A stretch of DNA of 64,000 bases, taken from Zizania palustris. Lineage: Eukaryota > Streptophyta > Magnoliopsida > Poales > Poaceae. Below are positions 11,591 to 23,449 of this stretch, piece by piece. Every line of letters begins with the position of its first letter. Positions within the stretch are counted from its first letter, which is position 1. The DNA lies in NCBI GenBank assembly GCA_019279435.1, contig JAAALK010000286.1, forward strand, positions 43,833,712 through 43,897,711. Reading direction: 5' to 3'. The notes beneath the pieces are model-generated. The model saw only the letters and a list, made by a program, of their open reading frames with translations, ran no database searches and was not told the DNA's origin. Made by a program: the position numbers and the translations under genes.

Positions 11591-14500
11591 ATGATGCCGC
11601 AGCTGCAGCCGAAGCAGATGCACTGGGCGAGGGCCGACTCCTCCGACTTCGGAGGTCAGGTTCCCGCTCCTCGCAGGTAATCATTGATCCTCTCCACGCC
11701 ATCTCGCCGTCGCCGTCTCGATCCCCGCTCAAATCCTCCGTCGCAGCCTAAAACCACGCTGTTTCGTGCTTCTGCAGCGGGCACACGGCGGTGAGCATCG
11801 GCAAGTCCAAGGTGGTCGTCTTCGGTGGATTCGCCGACAAGCGCTTCCTAGCCGACATCGCCGTGTATGACGTCGGTGAGACCCACCGCCTGCTTTGCCT
11901 GATTGCCCTCCCGCGTCTATTGCACATGCGCGATTCGACTTAAGGGACGGTTGTTCCACACTGAACCTTGCGGTGTGAACTTCCGGATGCAATTCGTGAT
12001 GCAGAAAATAGGCTATGGTACACTCCTGAATGCACTGGGAATGGTTCGGATGGGCAGTCAGGCCCCAGTCCAAGGGCCTTTCATGTAGCTGTTGTGATTG
12101 ATTGCAACATGTTCATCTTCGGAGGTCGTTCAGGGAGCAAGAGGTGTGCAATACATATTACATATGCTATCTGAAGGAGTTTAAAAGCACCCCATAAATA
12201 ATTTCCTTGTTGGTTGTTTATAATGTAATGTCTATTTTGTAGGTTGGGTGATTTCTGGATGCTTGATACTGGTAAACCTCTATACTTCGACAAGCATTTT
12301 AAGATCCACTTCCTTTATTTGTTTGCACACACAATCGAGGTTTCAGCGATTACTAATAACTGTCAGTTGCTTCTTTCATATTCAGACATTTGGCAGTGGT
12401 CGGAGCTAACCGGCTTTGGTGATTTACCGTCACCCAGGGAGTTTGCTGCTGCTTCAGCCATAGGAAACAGAAAAATTGTTATGTAAGCATTTCATTTCAT
12501 ACAATTCCCCTTGTCATTTCTCAGTACTATCACTTCTGAAGAACATTATGTATTATGTTCCTCTTCGTTCAGGTACGGAGGTTGGGATGGCAAAAAATGG
12601 CTGTCAGATGTATACATCATGGACACAAGTAAGTTAACTTCTGTTCTTCAATCAGGGCTGAGCATTGAATTTATTTAGGAAAATTTGTTCAAGATGGTAA
12701 CAATCAGAGTTGAGCACTGAATTTATTTTGGAAAATTTGTTCGAGATGACAATGAAGAAATCAATCATTTAATTCTCACATTCTCTGTTGGATAGTATCA
12801 CTCGAGTGGACAGAATTATCAGTTACTGGATCAATGCCACCTCCAAGATGTGGACATTCTGCCACAATGATTGAGAAGAGGCTACTTATATTTGGTGGCA
12901 GAGGTAACTTCCATTTCTTTATTTGTCCTATGGGTTCATCAAGGATTCATTTCACTATTTCAGTCTGATCATGATTTCTAATTACTAATGAGTTAATGTA
13001 TATATTTTTGCCATCATCAACTGTCTCTGATTATTTTATATGTTCTTTTCAATAGGTGGAGCTGGACCCATAATGGGCGATTTATGGGCTTTGAAGGGTG
13101 TCACTGAAGAAGGTATGTTTTCCTATTTGTTTGTAAATCTACTTATAGTGAGTGAGAGGAATATACCATATTAACTGCTATTTTCCATGCAATAGTTGGT
13201 GGCTTAAATTTGGCAATCAATAGAAGCTAATTGATAATATGCCAGTTAATATATGTGCACACTCCTTGTATTGTCATTTGCCACTTAGGCTAAATCCTTT
13301 GCATTTTGCCGCCTCCAAGTTGTTGCCCATCTTACTCCTTTCCCTTTCTTCTCCTCATGTGATCCCCATCTTTGTATTCGATCCTCTCGATAGCGATGGT
13401 GCTAGCATGGCAGCTGTTGCTCTGATATGACTATGACACTGCTATACACCATAGCTGAACTGCCACTAAATTGCTGAATCTTGCAAGCTCTCATGTCCTA
13501 GGTGTCAAGCACACCCTCTGGGCAGCCAACCATGACACATCAATGAACACAATCTCCTGGGTACTCTCTCTCTCTCTCTCTCTCTCTATCTCTGCCTAGC
13601 ACTGCTCAATCACACGATGTCCCAAGCAGCTAGCTAATCATATAATTGTGAGCAGTATTGTAACAATAAGTATACTTTGGCATTGTTGAGCATTCATATT
13701 GTCTGAAGGTATGGCGATACATGTATCTAGTTATGTACCATCTCAGATTGGATGTTTGGATACATGCTTATTGGTATCCTGCCCCAAATTGCTCCCAGAA
13801 ACGAAACAATTTTAACTGAAGAAGCCTGAAGGCTGAAGCTAATCCATGAAGGCGCTGTTGGGACTCCTGGCTATGCATAATTGTATATGCCTTTACATTA
13901 GAATGTGATATTGGTAGACCAAGAGCAAACAAAGAGAGGAAAACTTAAGCTTTAAGGACTTGATTAAAACCAGTGTTTTGAAGTCATCCGATTAGTCACA
14001 ATTAGTCAACAATTAATCGAAAAATCAGTCATTTGTCACCAACTAGGCACTAAGTGGTGATTAGAGCAACTAGAAGTCTCGTCGTCTGATTAGTCACCAA
14101 CCAATCATGATTAATTGTCTAGAAAAAACAAGGATGATTATTTTGGCACTTGTGAAATTGTTGAGGTTTTGAGGCCCATTAGGTTTTTGTCCAGTATATA
14201 AGCCAGCCCATTAGGTATCTTTGTGTATTTGTGCATATATACTATATAGTATAAACATTGGAAAATGTATATTATATATTATAATACTCTAATATATACT
14301 GCTACTATACCAGAAGTACTACTCAACTAGTCGGTCCTTGAGTGCTAGGACGACTTGGTGATCTAGTTGACTGATTAGGCCCCGACTAGTTAGGCCTAGT
14401 CGTCCGTCAAGTCAACCTAATAGCCTGAGCGGTGCCCTGACATCTAGGTTCGACTTACCGACTTGAAAACATTGATTAAAACAGTCAAGATGGAAAGTTG

Positions 14501-17500
14501 ATACAGAGTAATAAGTGATGGAAACTGGCCCAGCAAACAAATTGTCCATATGGGAGAAGGAAGGGAGAAAGAGAGTTATCCATATGGGATAGTGAAGGGG
14601 ATGCAGGGTTGTTGAAGAGGAATACGAGGAGATGTGGATACTGAAGCAGTATAAGCAAATAGGGACCAGTCGATGGCTGGGAGCTTGCACAACTTGGTGA
14701 CTTTGTGGCCGGTGCTGGAGTCAGTGTGGAGCATCGCCTGTCTAACAGCTTGGCAAAACGAAGACAGTAAGAGAGGCAGAAGGGGAAAGGATAAGGGTGG
14801 GCCTGACTTAGAGGATGGAAATGCAAAGAATTTGGCTAAAGTGGCATATTATCAACTAGCTTCTGTTTAGTGGAAAATCCTTAGAACTCCCACTTTAGGG
14901 TGGAAAGTATTTAGTTTTCCCATTTACAACACATGCTTGCTCAATTCATGAGCACACTAGAACTCACTGGGCTAGACGTACATGCAACTACTTCTTGTCT
15001 ATGTTTATATAGTTGTGGGTCCATAGACAGAGCTGGTTATACACCCCTGCCAATTATAAGTTTATAATAAAATGATGGTTAAGGGCAAAACTCATATTTT
15101 AATACCCTCATGGCAACCTTATCTTGTATAATTGCATGTGTATTTCTTCTTTGTTGAAGAACACAGTTGAGGTAACCTATTACCAATTTACCATCACATA
15201 ACCCTTTCCTATTCCATTGAGGAAAGGTGAGATCACCCATTTTGAATTAATACACATCAAATTCTTATGTTCAAACAGTCAAAAACTATTTATGTCATGT
15301 GCTATGGGCTAGAGCTGCCAGGCCCAGGAGTGAACCCTGTGTGGTACTGTTCACGAGAACAGTGCCTGCGGGAAAAGTGGCCTGCAGATAGAGTCCTTAG
15401 CATTTAAGTTAAGATATTATATTCTGCAGTTAGCCAGTTAGGATATCTTTAGCAGTCCTTAAAAATAACAGATTAGAGCAATAAGGCAGGCAAGAAGTAT
15501 CAATCAATCTCCAATCTTTACCCCAATTCTCTAAATCTTCTCTGTTTCTCTAAATCTCCCCCGTTCTCTATCATAGCTCAGCAAGGGGATCAACCCCACG
15601 CCAGCCTACCCCACAGCTACAAACTATGCAGTTGAGGGTCCCCTACCCTAGGTGCTGACGTCCTTGACAATTTATGTGTCTTAGAATGAAGCTGTGCTTC
15701 TTAGTTGATGTAAGTCGGACTATTACTGATTACTGAGGTGTGTCTACATGCTTCATTCCTTCAATGAGATTGCACAAATTTGTTATTGCCAGCACCTGAT
15801 GTTGTTTACTTTTGAAGATAATGAGACACCAGGCTGGACACAATTGAAGCTCCCAGGACAACCTCCCTCTCCACGCTGTGGTCACTCAGTAACTTCTGGT
15901 GGACCCTATGTATGCTATGCACTTGGAGTCTTTATATTTGCTTTCATATTATTTCTCCTTCTAGTTGCATTGTATTCAATTGCAGATATCTCAATTGAGT
16001 ATCACATACCGAAAGCTTATGAATCTCAGTTGATTGTTCTGTCAGTCTAGTACCAATAATTATTGCTTGATGGTAGGAATGAAATGCTGGTTCATGTTTA
16101 ATACTATTTGACGCAGTCCACACTGTTACCATCTTTCAAACTAAGGAGTTTGATGGTTTGCCAACCCTCTATTCAATGGAGATGTCAGTTTCCTGCTACA
16201 ACGAGTATAATGGGTTTCAGTATATGACATTGTTGGACATACAATTTAATTTAATTTAATTTATCTTCTGAAAAATTCATCTGCAAATTTTCCTATTTTA
16301 GTTTTTACAGGAAACTGAATCTTTCACATTTGCTTCGACGAGTTTGTGGATTGTATTGCAGTACTGATGATTGGGACTAAGTTGCTGATGGAAACTAGTT
16401 ATTAGATAAAATTAAAAGTTTGTGTTTTATTATTAGATAAAGCATACTTGCCTTATTCTTTACTTGGAAACTAACTCTGCAAAATAATGTATTTGTTCTT
16501 TATTGAGGAGCTTTTGCAACCCCACGTTATCCATTTTCTGGAGCTTATGTACTCGGAGGATGGTTTCTTCTCCTGGAATTATGCTGTTCATTTTCTTGTC
16601 CAAACTTTTAGTCCATTGTGCAATAGCATTATTAATAACACATGTATCTTTTGGTTAGCTCTTGCTGTTTGGAGGACATGGGACTGGTGGTTGGCTAAGC
16701 AGATATGATGTGTACTACAATGAATGCATTATTTTAGACAGGGGTAAGCTCTGGCAAAATTATTTTATTTTCTTCAATCTTCACATTAATGCATTACGAT
16801 CAATGATATGGAATTAGCATTTTATTTCCTTGTTATCTGTTGAACATCTTTTTAATGATTTTGTTGACATAGATGGTTTTTCATAATCACAAAAGAGTTC
16901 ATCCTTGTAATTAAATGTAATATGTGATTTCATAACTGAAAATTGTTAATTAATGACACAATCCTTATTTCTTGTATCTTAAGATAGAAGGGCTTTGATG
17001 AAACATTCATTGCAAATGAAACTGCAAGCACACCCCAACAATCCAACATAGATCAAGAAAAACTATAAAAGTTAAGCTGGTTAGTATGGATTCTCTTGAT
17101 CATTAATACCAAACAAACATCAGACAAGTCTGCTTGCTTGTGTTGGGGTATCAAGTTATCTTAGTTGATATAGTTAAGTTTATACTGTACTAGGCTAGTA
17201 GCTAACCACATGCTCCATATCCAGCAGCCCAGCACTCAGACTTAACACCCATAAGGGTAATGCTGTAACCTTGACAGCTTACAACAGCGATAACTATGGA
17301 TTCAATTACTGAAAAGTGAAAACGCAAGTTACATATGGGTTCTCAATTCATGGCTGGTGTCAGGTGGGGGCGGGTTGGGTCATGGCTGCCAGGCCCAGCC
17401 ACAGGAATAGTACCACACAGGTACTGTCCACTCTACATTACCTGTGTGAGTGTGTGGTACTGTTCACCCGGCAGTCAAGGATTAGATAAGATGCCAAGAT

Positions 17501-20371
17501 GGATTAGTTATCTATTTGGTGTTCAGATATAATCTTTATCTTCAGTTAGTTGCAGTTAGTTCCTAGAATAAAGGGTCTCTACTCTATATAAGGAGGCCGG
17601 TAGTTTGTATTCAGATCAGTCAAAAAATAAACCAGTTTGGCTCGTCTTCTGTTCCCGGCGCCGTCCCCTGGTTCCGCCCCATGGCCTATGCTATTTGCTG
17701 CTGCCGGCCTACTGTTCTATCTATCGTGCAGCCGTCACGGCGCTAGGGAGATGAGGGACAGCACGCCATCACCCTCCCGTCAGCCACGACTACACCCTCG
17801 GCTCGATTAAAGATGGCAATGGGTCTATACCCATCGGGTTTGACTATCTCAAACTCATACCTGTTAGAAAAAAATCTCTCCATCGGATAACCCATATATA
17901 CATGCGGGTACCATTTCTCTCCCAAACCCATACCCATGCGGGTAAAATATACCCATCGGGTATCCATACCCATCAATAAACACCACACACAAAATATGCT
18001 AACAAATAACAATTGTATATCTATTCCCATAAAAACAATGTTTCACCTAAATAGATCGATCAATCATTCAATCATAAGATCAAAATTACATATATAAATA
18101 AACTCTCAAACATAATACATCAATGATTTAATCTACAACAAAAGCAACAATAATTTAAATTCCCCAAAATATAACTTATTGGGTGATGGGTACCCATCGG
18201 GTAACGGGTATGGATATTAGGAAACCATACCCATACCCGCGTACCCGTTGGGTACTATTTTTTCCCACTAATAGACCTACGGGTAAGCAATTTTACCCGT
18301 ATATCTACCCTAATAGGGTAAAAACCCATCGGGTTTCGGGTACCCATTGCCATCTTTAGGCTCGATACCCCACGTTTCGCTGCACAATGCCCGTGACAGC
18401 TAACCACTTTACATGTCCTGCACTCATTCAGCACATACATCATATATCTATGCAGTGCCTCTGTGTGAAACAGACATGGCATGTTCCACAGCCCAGACCA
18501 TCCCCAATATCATCTCAGACTGACCAATCTCTTGCTTATGAGTTATGACTAGAGGCTATATCTTATATGTGTTAGATTGTTCCTATACAACTTATCCATC
18601 TAATTTATTTTCTTTTTTTCTTCTATTTATGTTCTTATCTTGTAGCAACCAGTATTACTTATAGTTTTCAGCATCACAACTATGTTTACTGACTAATGGT
18701 TTGGTCTCTCAGTCTCTGTTCAATGGAAACGCTTAGCAACAAGTAATGAGCCTCCCCCTCCACGGGCATATCATTCTATGACTTGCATAGGGTCTCAATT
18801 TCTTTTATTTGGTGGCTTTGATGGGAAGAATACATTCGGTGATCTGTGGTGGCTTGTTCCTGAAGGTAAATCACCGTTCAGCTGAAGAAAGGGATTCTTT
18901 TTTGATATATTGGAGTGCAGTTTTATATCACGCAAACTACACATAATTTTCAAAGCAATGAGTTGGATTTCTTTTATTTTTGCATTTGTTTCCAGTACTA
19001 ACTCTAACTTTGGCATCTTTTTGTTAGCATTTTTATTTTTCACATTTTTACTCCACAATACTTATATAGAGAGATTTGTCTGCCTTTTGAAAACTCTAAC
19101 TAACTGAATGATCAGATGATCCTATTGCGAAACGAGATTTGGTTCCTAATGCTGATTCAGACAGCAAACCTAGCAGTACAACAGGTGGTGCTCAACACTT
19201 CACATCAAAGGTATGTATTTACCTGGAGTTCAGATGGTTTCCTGGAGAGTAAAAGTGAAACAAAATTGGAAGTTTGGGATGATGGTATAAAGTTGTAATT
19301 ACTAGAAGATGCAACTATTACAGGAATCACAAGCTGGGGAATCTCCAATGATTGACTTGGCAAAACGATTAGGAATTCCACGTGCTTTAGAAACTCCAGC
19401 AAGTTTTGTTGATGAAAACAATGATAAAGAACTAATGGAATTATCCTCCAGGATTCTTGATTCAGGTGACCAGGGTGCATGCATTCAGGTGCATATGTCT
19501 CACGGTCTCACCTGTTCTGTAATCTGATGCACTTGCATTGGCTTATGAGGAAATGTGATATTTTTTTGCATGATATACAGGCACTTCGCGATCATTGGAG
19601 AAGTATTCCAGCAGATTCAGTATTGCTCCAGGAACTAGGCCCTTTACTGAGGGACTATCAACGTCTCATTCTTCGCCGCTATTTGTATGGTCCCATTCTT
19701 CTTTCATTTCCTCAGTACACATGTTATTTACATTTTTAGCCATCCTTATTTCAACCAAGAAGCAATGTGGTATGACATGGCTTTGTGAATCATCCCTTGT
19801 CCAGTCCATGAATTATTCTGTTTTTGTCATTACGATAATATGAATTGCCAGACAAACCATTTGTTTTGTTTTGCACAAACAATAACTGTCAATTGTACAC
19901 ATGGACTTTGTTTTTTGTTCCAGTCTATTTTTCTCGGTTGTATCATGTGAGCAAATAACCTGTCTGGCCATGTCAGAGGCCCAGGGTTTGTATAACTCGT
20001 AAAATGATAATGGCTCTATATCTAATCATCCAGTAATGCATTTAAACAAATAATATTTGGTAGCAAACTTTTGAATTAATTATGATTTTATTTCCTTCTT
20101 GCAATGGATACAGGGAAAATTCATTCCCATCTTCATGTGAAAGGGAAGTGCACCGCTTTTTCCATTTGAAAAATGCTTCCGAGGTATGTATAGTGCAACA
20201 TATAATCCACTTCAGATGAACATTTCCTATCAATTGATGCATAATTGCACACGATGCTCTCTGCCATTTTCTCATACCTGTCACTGACCTGTATCTCTGA
20301 TGGTACTTCAGTTGCGACTTGATGACATCCCCATCTTGTTGAACGAGTATGGGAAGTTGCTTTCTGCCTGA
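11591..20371 (+). CDS. Kelch-repeat protein, GPA3-like (post-Golgi vacuolar sorting)
   Basis: Sixteen coding exons: 11591-11676, 11778-11875, 12005-12143, 12243-12271, 12386-12482, 12573-12628, 12796-12903, 13056-13112, 15818-15909, 16659-16743, 18713-18865, 19116-19210, 19324-19488, 19581-19684, 20114-20183, 20312-20371. The frame stays open across GT-AG junctions, giving 497 aa. Six kelch blades (about residues 25-335) carry [37 protein letters not shown] and LFGGFDG. The C-terminal third is charged and probably helical ([31 protein letters not shown]). The architecture matches the plant-specific rice GPA3 protein, which acts with VPS9a and Rab5a in trafficking of storage proteins to the vacuole; the assignment is from memory of that family. 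The start could be either of two adjacent ATGs (11591 or 11594). Introns 8 (13113-15817) and 10 (16744-18712) are swollen by transposons, but the coding sequence is intact. Confidence 0.9.
13563..13590. repeat. (CT)n microsatellite in intron 8 of the GPA3-like gene
   Basis: An uninterrupted CT dinucleotide run of about 13 units, followed by a short imperfect extension. Confidence 0.9.
13971..14474. mobile_element. hAT-type MITE in intron 8 of the GPA3-like gene
   Basis: The left end reads CAGTGTTTTGAAGTC. The right end in reverse complement reads CAATGTTTTCAAGTC, a 15-base inverted repeat with two mismatches. The 8-base sequence ATTAAAAC flanks both sides (13963-13970 and 14475-14482). CA(G/A)TG termini plus an 8-base duplication are hAT hallmarks. 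The interior is rich in GATTAGTC/GACTAGT repeats and has no transposase frame. Confidence 0.85.
15317..15660 (+). repeat. LTR-like repeat fragment in intron 8
   Basis: Begins TGCCAGGCCCAG and continues with a TGTGGTACTGTTCAC block, an AT-rich stretch with GCAGTTAG, and a pyrimidine-rich tail. The same order of motifs occurs at 17390-17760 in intron 10, so the two look like diverged copies of one repeat, possibly solo LTRs. Ends and target duplications were not resolved. Confidence 0.35.
17390..17760 (+). repeat. LTR-like repeat fragment in intron 10
   Basis: Begins TGCCAGGCCCAG, followed by a GTGGTACTGTTCAC block, repeated GTTAGTTGCAGTTAG, a TATA-like CTATATAAGGAGGCC and an AATAAA, which together resemble an LTR promoter and polyadenylation region. 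It matches the motif order of 15317-15660. It abuts the left target duplication of the hAT MITE at 17808. Confidence 0.4.
17808..18358. mobile_element. hAT-type MITE with perfect 17-base terminal inverted repeats in intron 10
   Basis: Starts TAAAGATGGCAATGGGT and ends with its exact reverse complement. It is flanked by a perfect 8-base duplication GGCTCGAT (17800-17807 and 18359-18366). Subterminal GGGTA/TACCC motifs are repeated many times, so the ends can fold into long stems. It is 551 bases with no coding capacity. The exact duplication and perfect ends suggest a fairly recent insertion. Confidence 0.95.
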
Positions 20372-21124
20372 CAGCATCTTAGGAGTTTTGACTCTTTACT
20401 TGGTAGGCGCTTCTGAAGTCAACCACTATGTTAGGGCATAATTTTTTCCCGCGTGGTCCAGAATTACTCAGTTTTCTGTAACTGTGTTGCTCATCATCTT
20501 CATCTGTGTCTTGGTGTAGGGTTGTAGGCAGGAGACACTGCGCGCATCCGCTGGCAAGTGCTTCCGTGTCTTCAGAGAACAATTCAGTAAGACAAGGAAG
20601 CATAGCTGCATATATGTTCACGCTTTCATCAGTTTCATGATCTCCAGTCTCCAGAACTTGGTGGAACATCAGAGCTTGGTTTCCTGCTACATGGACCATG
20701 GTTAGCCGTTAGCACAAGATGGGTGGAGATGGGCCTGAGGCAGTTTGGGCTTGAGCCCTAGGCATTAGCTCTAATAGCCTCATTGAATTGATGAATTCTC
20801 ATCAAAATAATTTGAAAATATACCATAATTGAGCAGTTAGCTCAGTCATGTCGTGATAAATTATTGGGTACAGTTTGTTAAAGAAAATCCAAAGTCGCTG
20901 AGAAGCTGACAGGAAGGAAGGCACTTCAAATTTGTTCACCTTGATTTATTCCTTTTTTGTTAATTAAAGAATTGCATATTCCTTGGTTGAGTCGATTGTC
21001 TTCCTCCGTCCTTTCTTCCTTTGATTGATTTGGAGTCGTGGCCATGTCGGCGACGGCACATTCCACTTTAGACATGCATGATGCATGCGTCGGTACCGGA
21101 CACGCTAGGGTACGTTTACAAACA
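20372..21124 (+). other. 3'UTR of the GPA3-like gene and intergenic DNA
   Basis: Follows the TGA at 20369-20371. The first few hundred bases are plausibly 3'UTR, but no polyadenylation site can be fixed. Nothing else is recognisable; an open minus-strand frame at 20379-20699 has no family features. Confidence 0.45.
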
Positions 21125-22042
21125 CTAGTAAGGTGCACATGCGTTGCAACAGATTCATAATTTTAATGGCAATATATTTAGAACATTATATATTTGTTGA
21201 ACACATTTGTTTAGTAATATTGCGATGATAAGAAATAAAGTAATATATTATTGTTCAAAACAATACATAGAGGTATTATCTCCGCATTTAACTTAATTTT
21301 ATATTATATTTGGGCATTTTCCTTAATTTTTCAGGAATAAATAAAACAGAAAATTAAATTATTAAATTTGGAAAAAATAAATCAGAATTAAGCCCAACAG
21401 TGCGGAAAACTTAGCCCAATTAGCGATTTTCGCAGACCGAAGCTTACCTGGGCCCAGACCAGGTTTTTGCTGCGCGCGCGCGTAACCTGGGCCTGGGCCA
21501 GGATTTCATCCCCCCACCTGGGCCGCATCTGCGCCCACTCACCGCTGGTCGTCGGATCCGACGGCCAGGCGTCGATCTCGGCAGTATAAAAAGCTGCCGC
21601 CCCCCGGCAGAAACCCTAAACTTCATTTCCCTCCCCCGGGCCCGAGAGCGAGCGCGCGACGGCGGCGGCCTGCGACGGCGACGGCGGAGCACCGCTCGCC
21701 GGCTAGCTGGCTGGAGCCCACGCACTCACATGAGGGGAGCGGGGCTCCGTCGAGCTAACCGGCGGCGGTGAAGACCACCCGAAGGCGAAGCACCCGGCGG
21801 CGTGCGGCGGAGCGGTCCTGGCCACCGGCGAGCGGCGCCGGCGTAAGCGGCGGCTGCAGAAGCTAGGGCTGGGGTAGCTAGGGCCGCGGGAGGGGAGCGC
21901 GTAATGGGCTGAGGCGGCGTGCAGGCTTATTGGGCCGAAGCGGGGAGGGAGGCGCGCTGCGCGCGGTCGAGGCGGGGAGGGAGGCGCGCTGCGCGCGATC
22001 CGTGCGAACGAATGACCACTGTCCACTTTAATATAGTAGAGA
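21125..22042 (-). mobile_element. Non-autonomous Helitron carrying retrotransposon-leader sequence
   Basis: Read on the minus strand, the element begins TCTCTACTATATTAAAG and ends GTTGCAACGCATGTGC...ACCTTACTAG. It is flanked by A on the 5' side (22043) and T on the 3' side (21124), as for Helitron insertion into AT. It has no terminal inverted repeats or target duplication, and a small GCA/TGC stem lies before the CTAG end. It is 918 bases with no Rep/helicase. The interior is very GC-rich (about 21,440-22,010) and matches, in the same orientation, the leader of the copia element at about 34,680-35,420. Long open frames inside are composition artefacts. Confidence 0.75.
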
Positions 22043-23440
22043 TATTAGTTACCTATCCGTTTTTAGTTTTTAGGACAACTTATTAACAAAATAAAAAATA
22101 ACTTAAGTAATAATCATAATTGGGTATATAATTAATAATAAAAATCAATTATATTTTAATTTAATAATCTATTTATAAGCGGACGACAACAATGATTATA
22201 AAAACCATAATAAATAGGTCCGATTAACATTGTTTCGTGACGTCCTGGGAACCCTGACGTGCCTTTGATAGCAACGGCAACATCACGTGGTGCTGGTGCG
22301 GAGAAAATTGGAGTTTGGAGCTTGCGAGGAGCCGCCCGACGACGCTGAACGCACTTCCAAATTGATGGGGTCGTTCGGAAAAAAGGGGTACACATGGTTT
22401 TACTAACCTCAACACATGTTTTCTCAAAAGCTTCCCTTCGATATCTACCCTTGGCTAAACACGTTGTCAAGCTTTTCATGCCCCATCATTAATTTGACCA
22501 AAACAACTGGGTCGCTGAACCACTTTCACAAGAACAAAACGATAATTTTTCCTGCTATGAAAACAACGTGTTGGAGTACCCAAACATGCATGCTTAATTG
22601 CTTCCTGCTGATTTGCTGTCCTTGACGATAGCACATGTGAATGTGATTACGGCTGTGTGGCCCAAGCCCAGTAGGGTGGCACTACAGTGTTAGTGTACCT
22701 CTCTCGGTGGATCCGGGTCACTTCCAGAAACTTCCATGGAGTGAATGCTGAGTTGGAACCTGAGGGCTCAAAACTGGAAACCACCCAGTGCAGCACCCGG
22801 ATTCTTGGCCCCCCGGGCTCTCTCTCTCTCTCTACTTAAATTATTTACTGTGATCGAGATACTCTTTGATTCCGTTTTGAACCAGTAAAATATGATTAAG
22901 TTTGATTTGGCAGAAGGTGAGACATGATGACCGATCAAAGGACGAGATGAATTCACCATATTTTATAGCTTGTCACGTTCACATCACAAACAGGATGAAT
23001 GTTTTCTACAGCATAATTTTGTTGATAAACTTAATTGAGTATCTCCAGTAATATTATCACGTGAGAATCCCTCTGTCCCGCTACCTACCTCCGTTTATGA
23101 ATATAAGTTTCTGGCATTTGCTAGATTTATCATGGACCAATAAATCTGAATATATTATTGATTTACGGATAAATCTGATAAATATTAGAATGAATTATAT
23201 TCAGAAAATAAATATCAGAATGACTTATATTCAGAAACAGAGAAAATATCAATAAACTTTAAAAATTCCACTCACATTAACTTTTATCACAAATTTATGC
23301 ATTTGAATTTTTTTAATTGTAAAAAATATAATTTATTTAATAACAATAAAAAAATACATAAAACATAAAAAATAACATATATATTTTTTAAAATAAAAAT
23401 ATATACAAAGGGAGGGTAAAAGACGAAACTCGCCAGCCAG
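22043..23440. other. Intergenic DNA with MITE remnants, no gene recognised
   Basis: Mostly AT-rich sequence between the Helitron and the ferredoxin gene. It contains a short CT run near 22,820 and a Stowaway-like remnant at about 23,085-23,245. Short open frames have no recognisable motifs. Confidence 0.5.
23085..23245. mobile_element. Degenerate Stowaway/mariner-type MITE remnant
   Basis: Begins near TACCTCCGTTTATGAATATAAG, which resembles the CTCCCTCCGT...ATATAAG start common to grass Stowaway-type MITEs. It ends with two copies of a GAATGA(A/C)TTATATTCAGAAA motif, the inverted counterpart of the start. TA duplication not clear. Confidence 0.45.
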
Positions 23441-23449
23441 GCCAGTGCG

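Noticed and set aside
20379..20699. 106-aa minus-strand open frame after the GPA3-like gene
   Set aside because: Overlaps the likely 3'UTR of the plus-strand gene, with no known domain and no upstream gene structure.
21444..22026. Two Arg/Pro/Ser-rich open frames on the minus strand
   Set aside because: They lie in the GC-rich captured leader inside the Helitron and have no recognisable protein motif.
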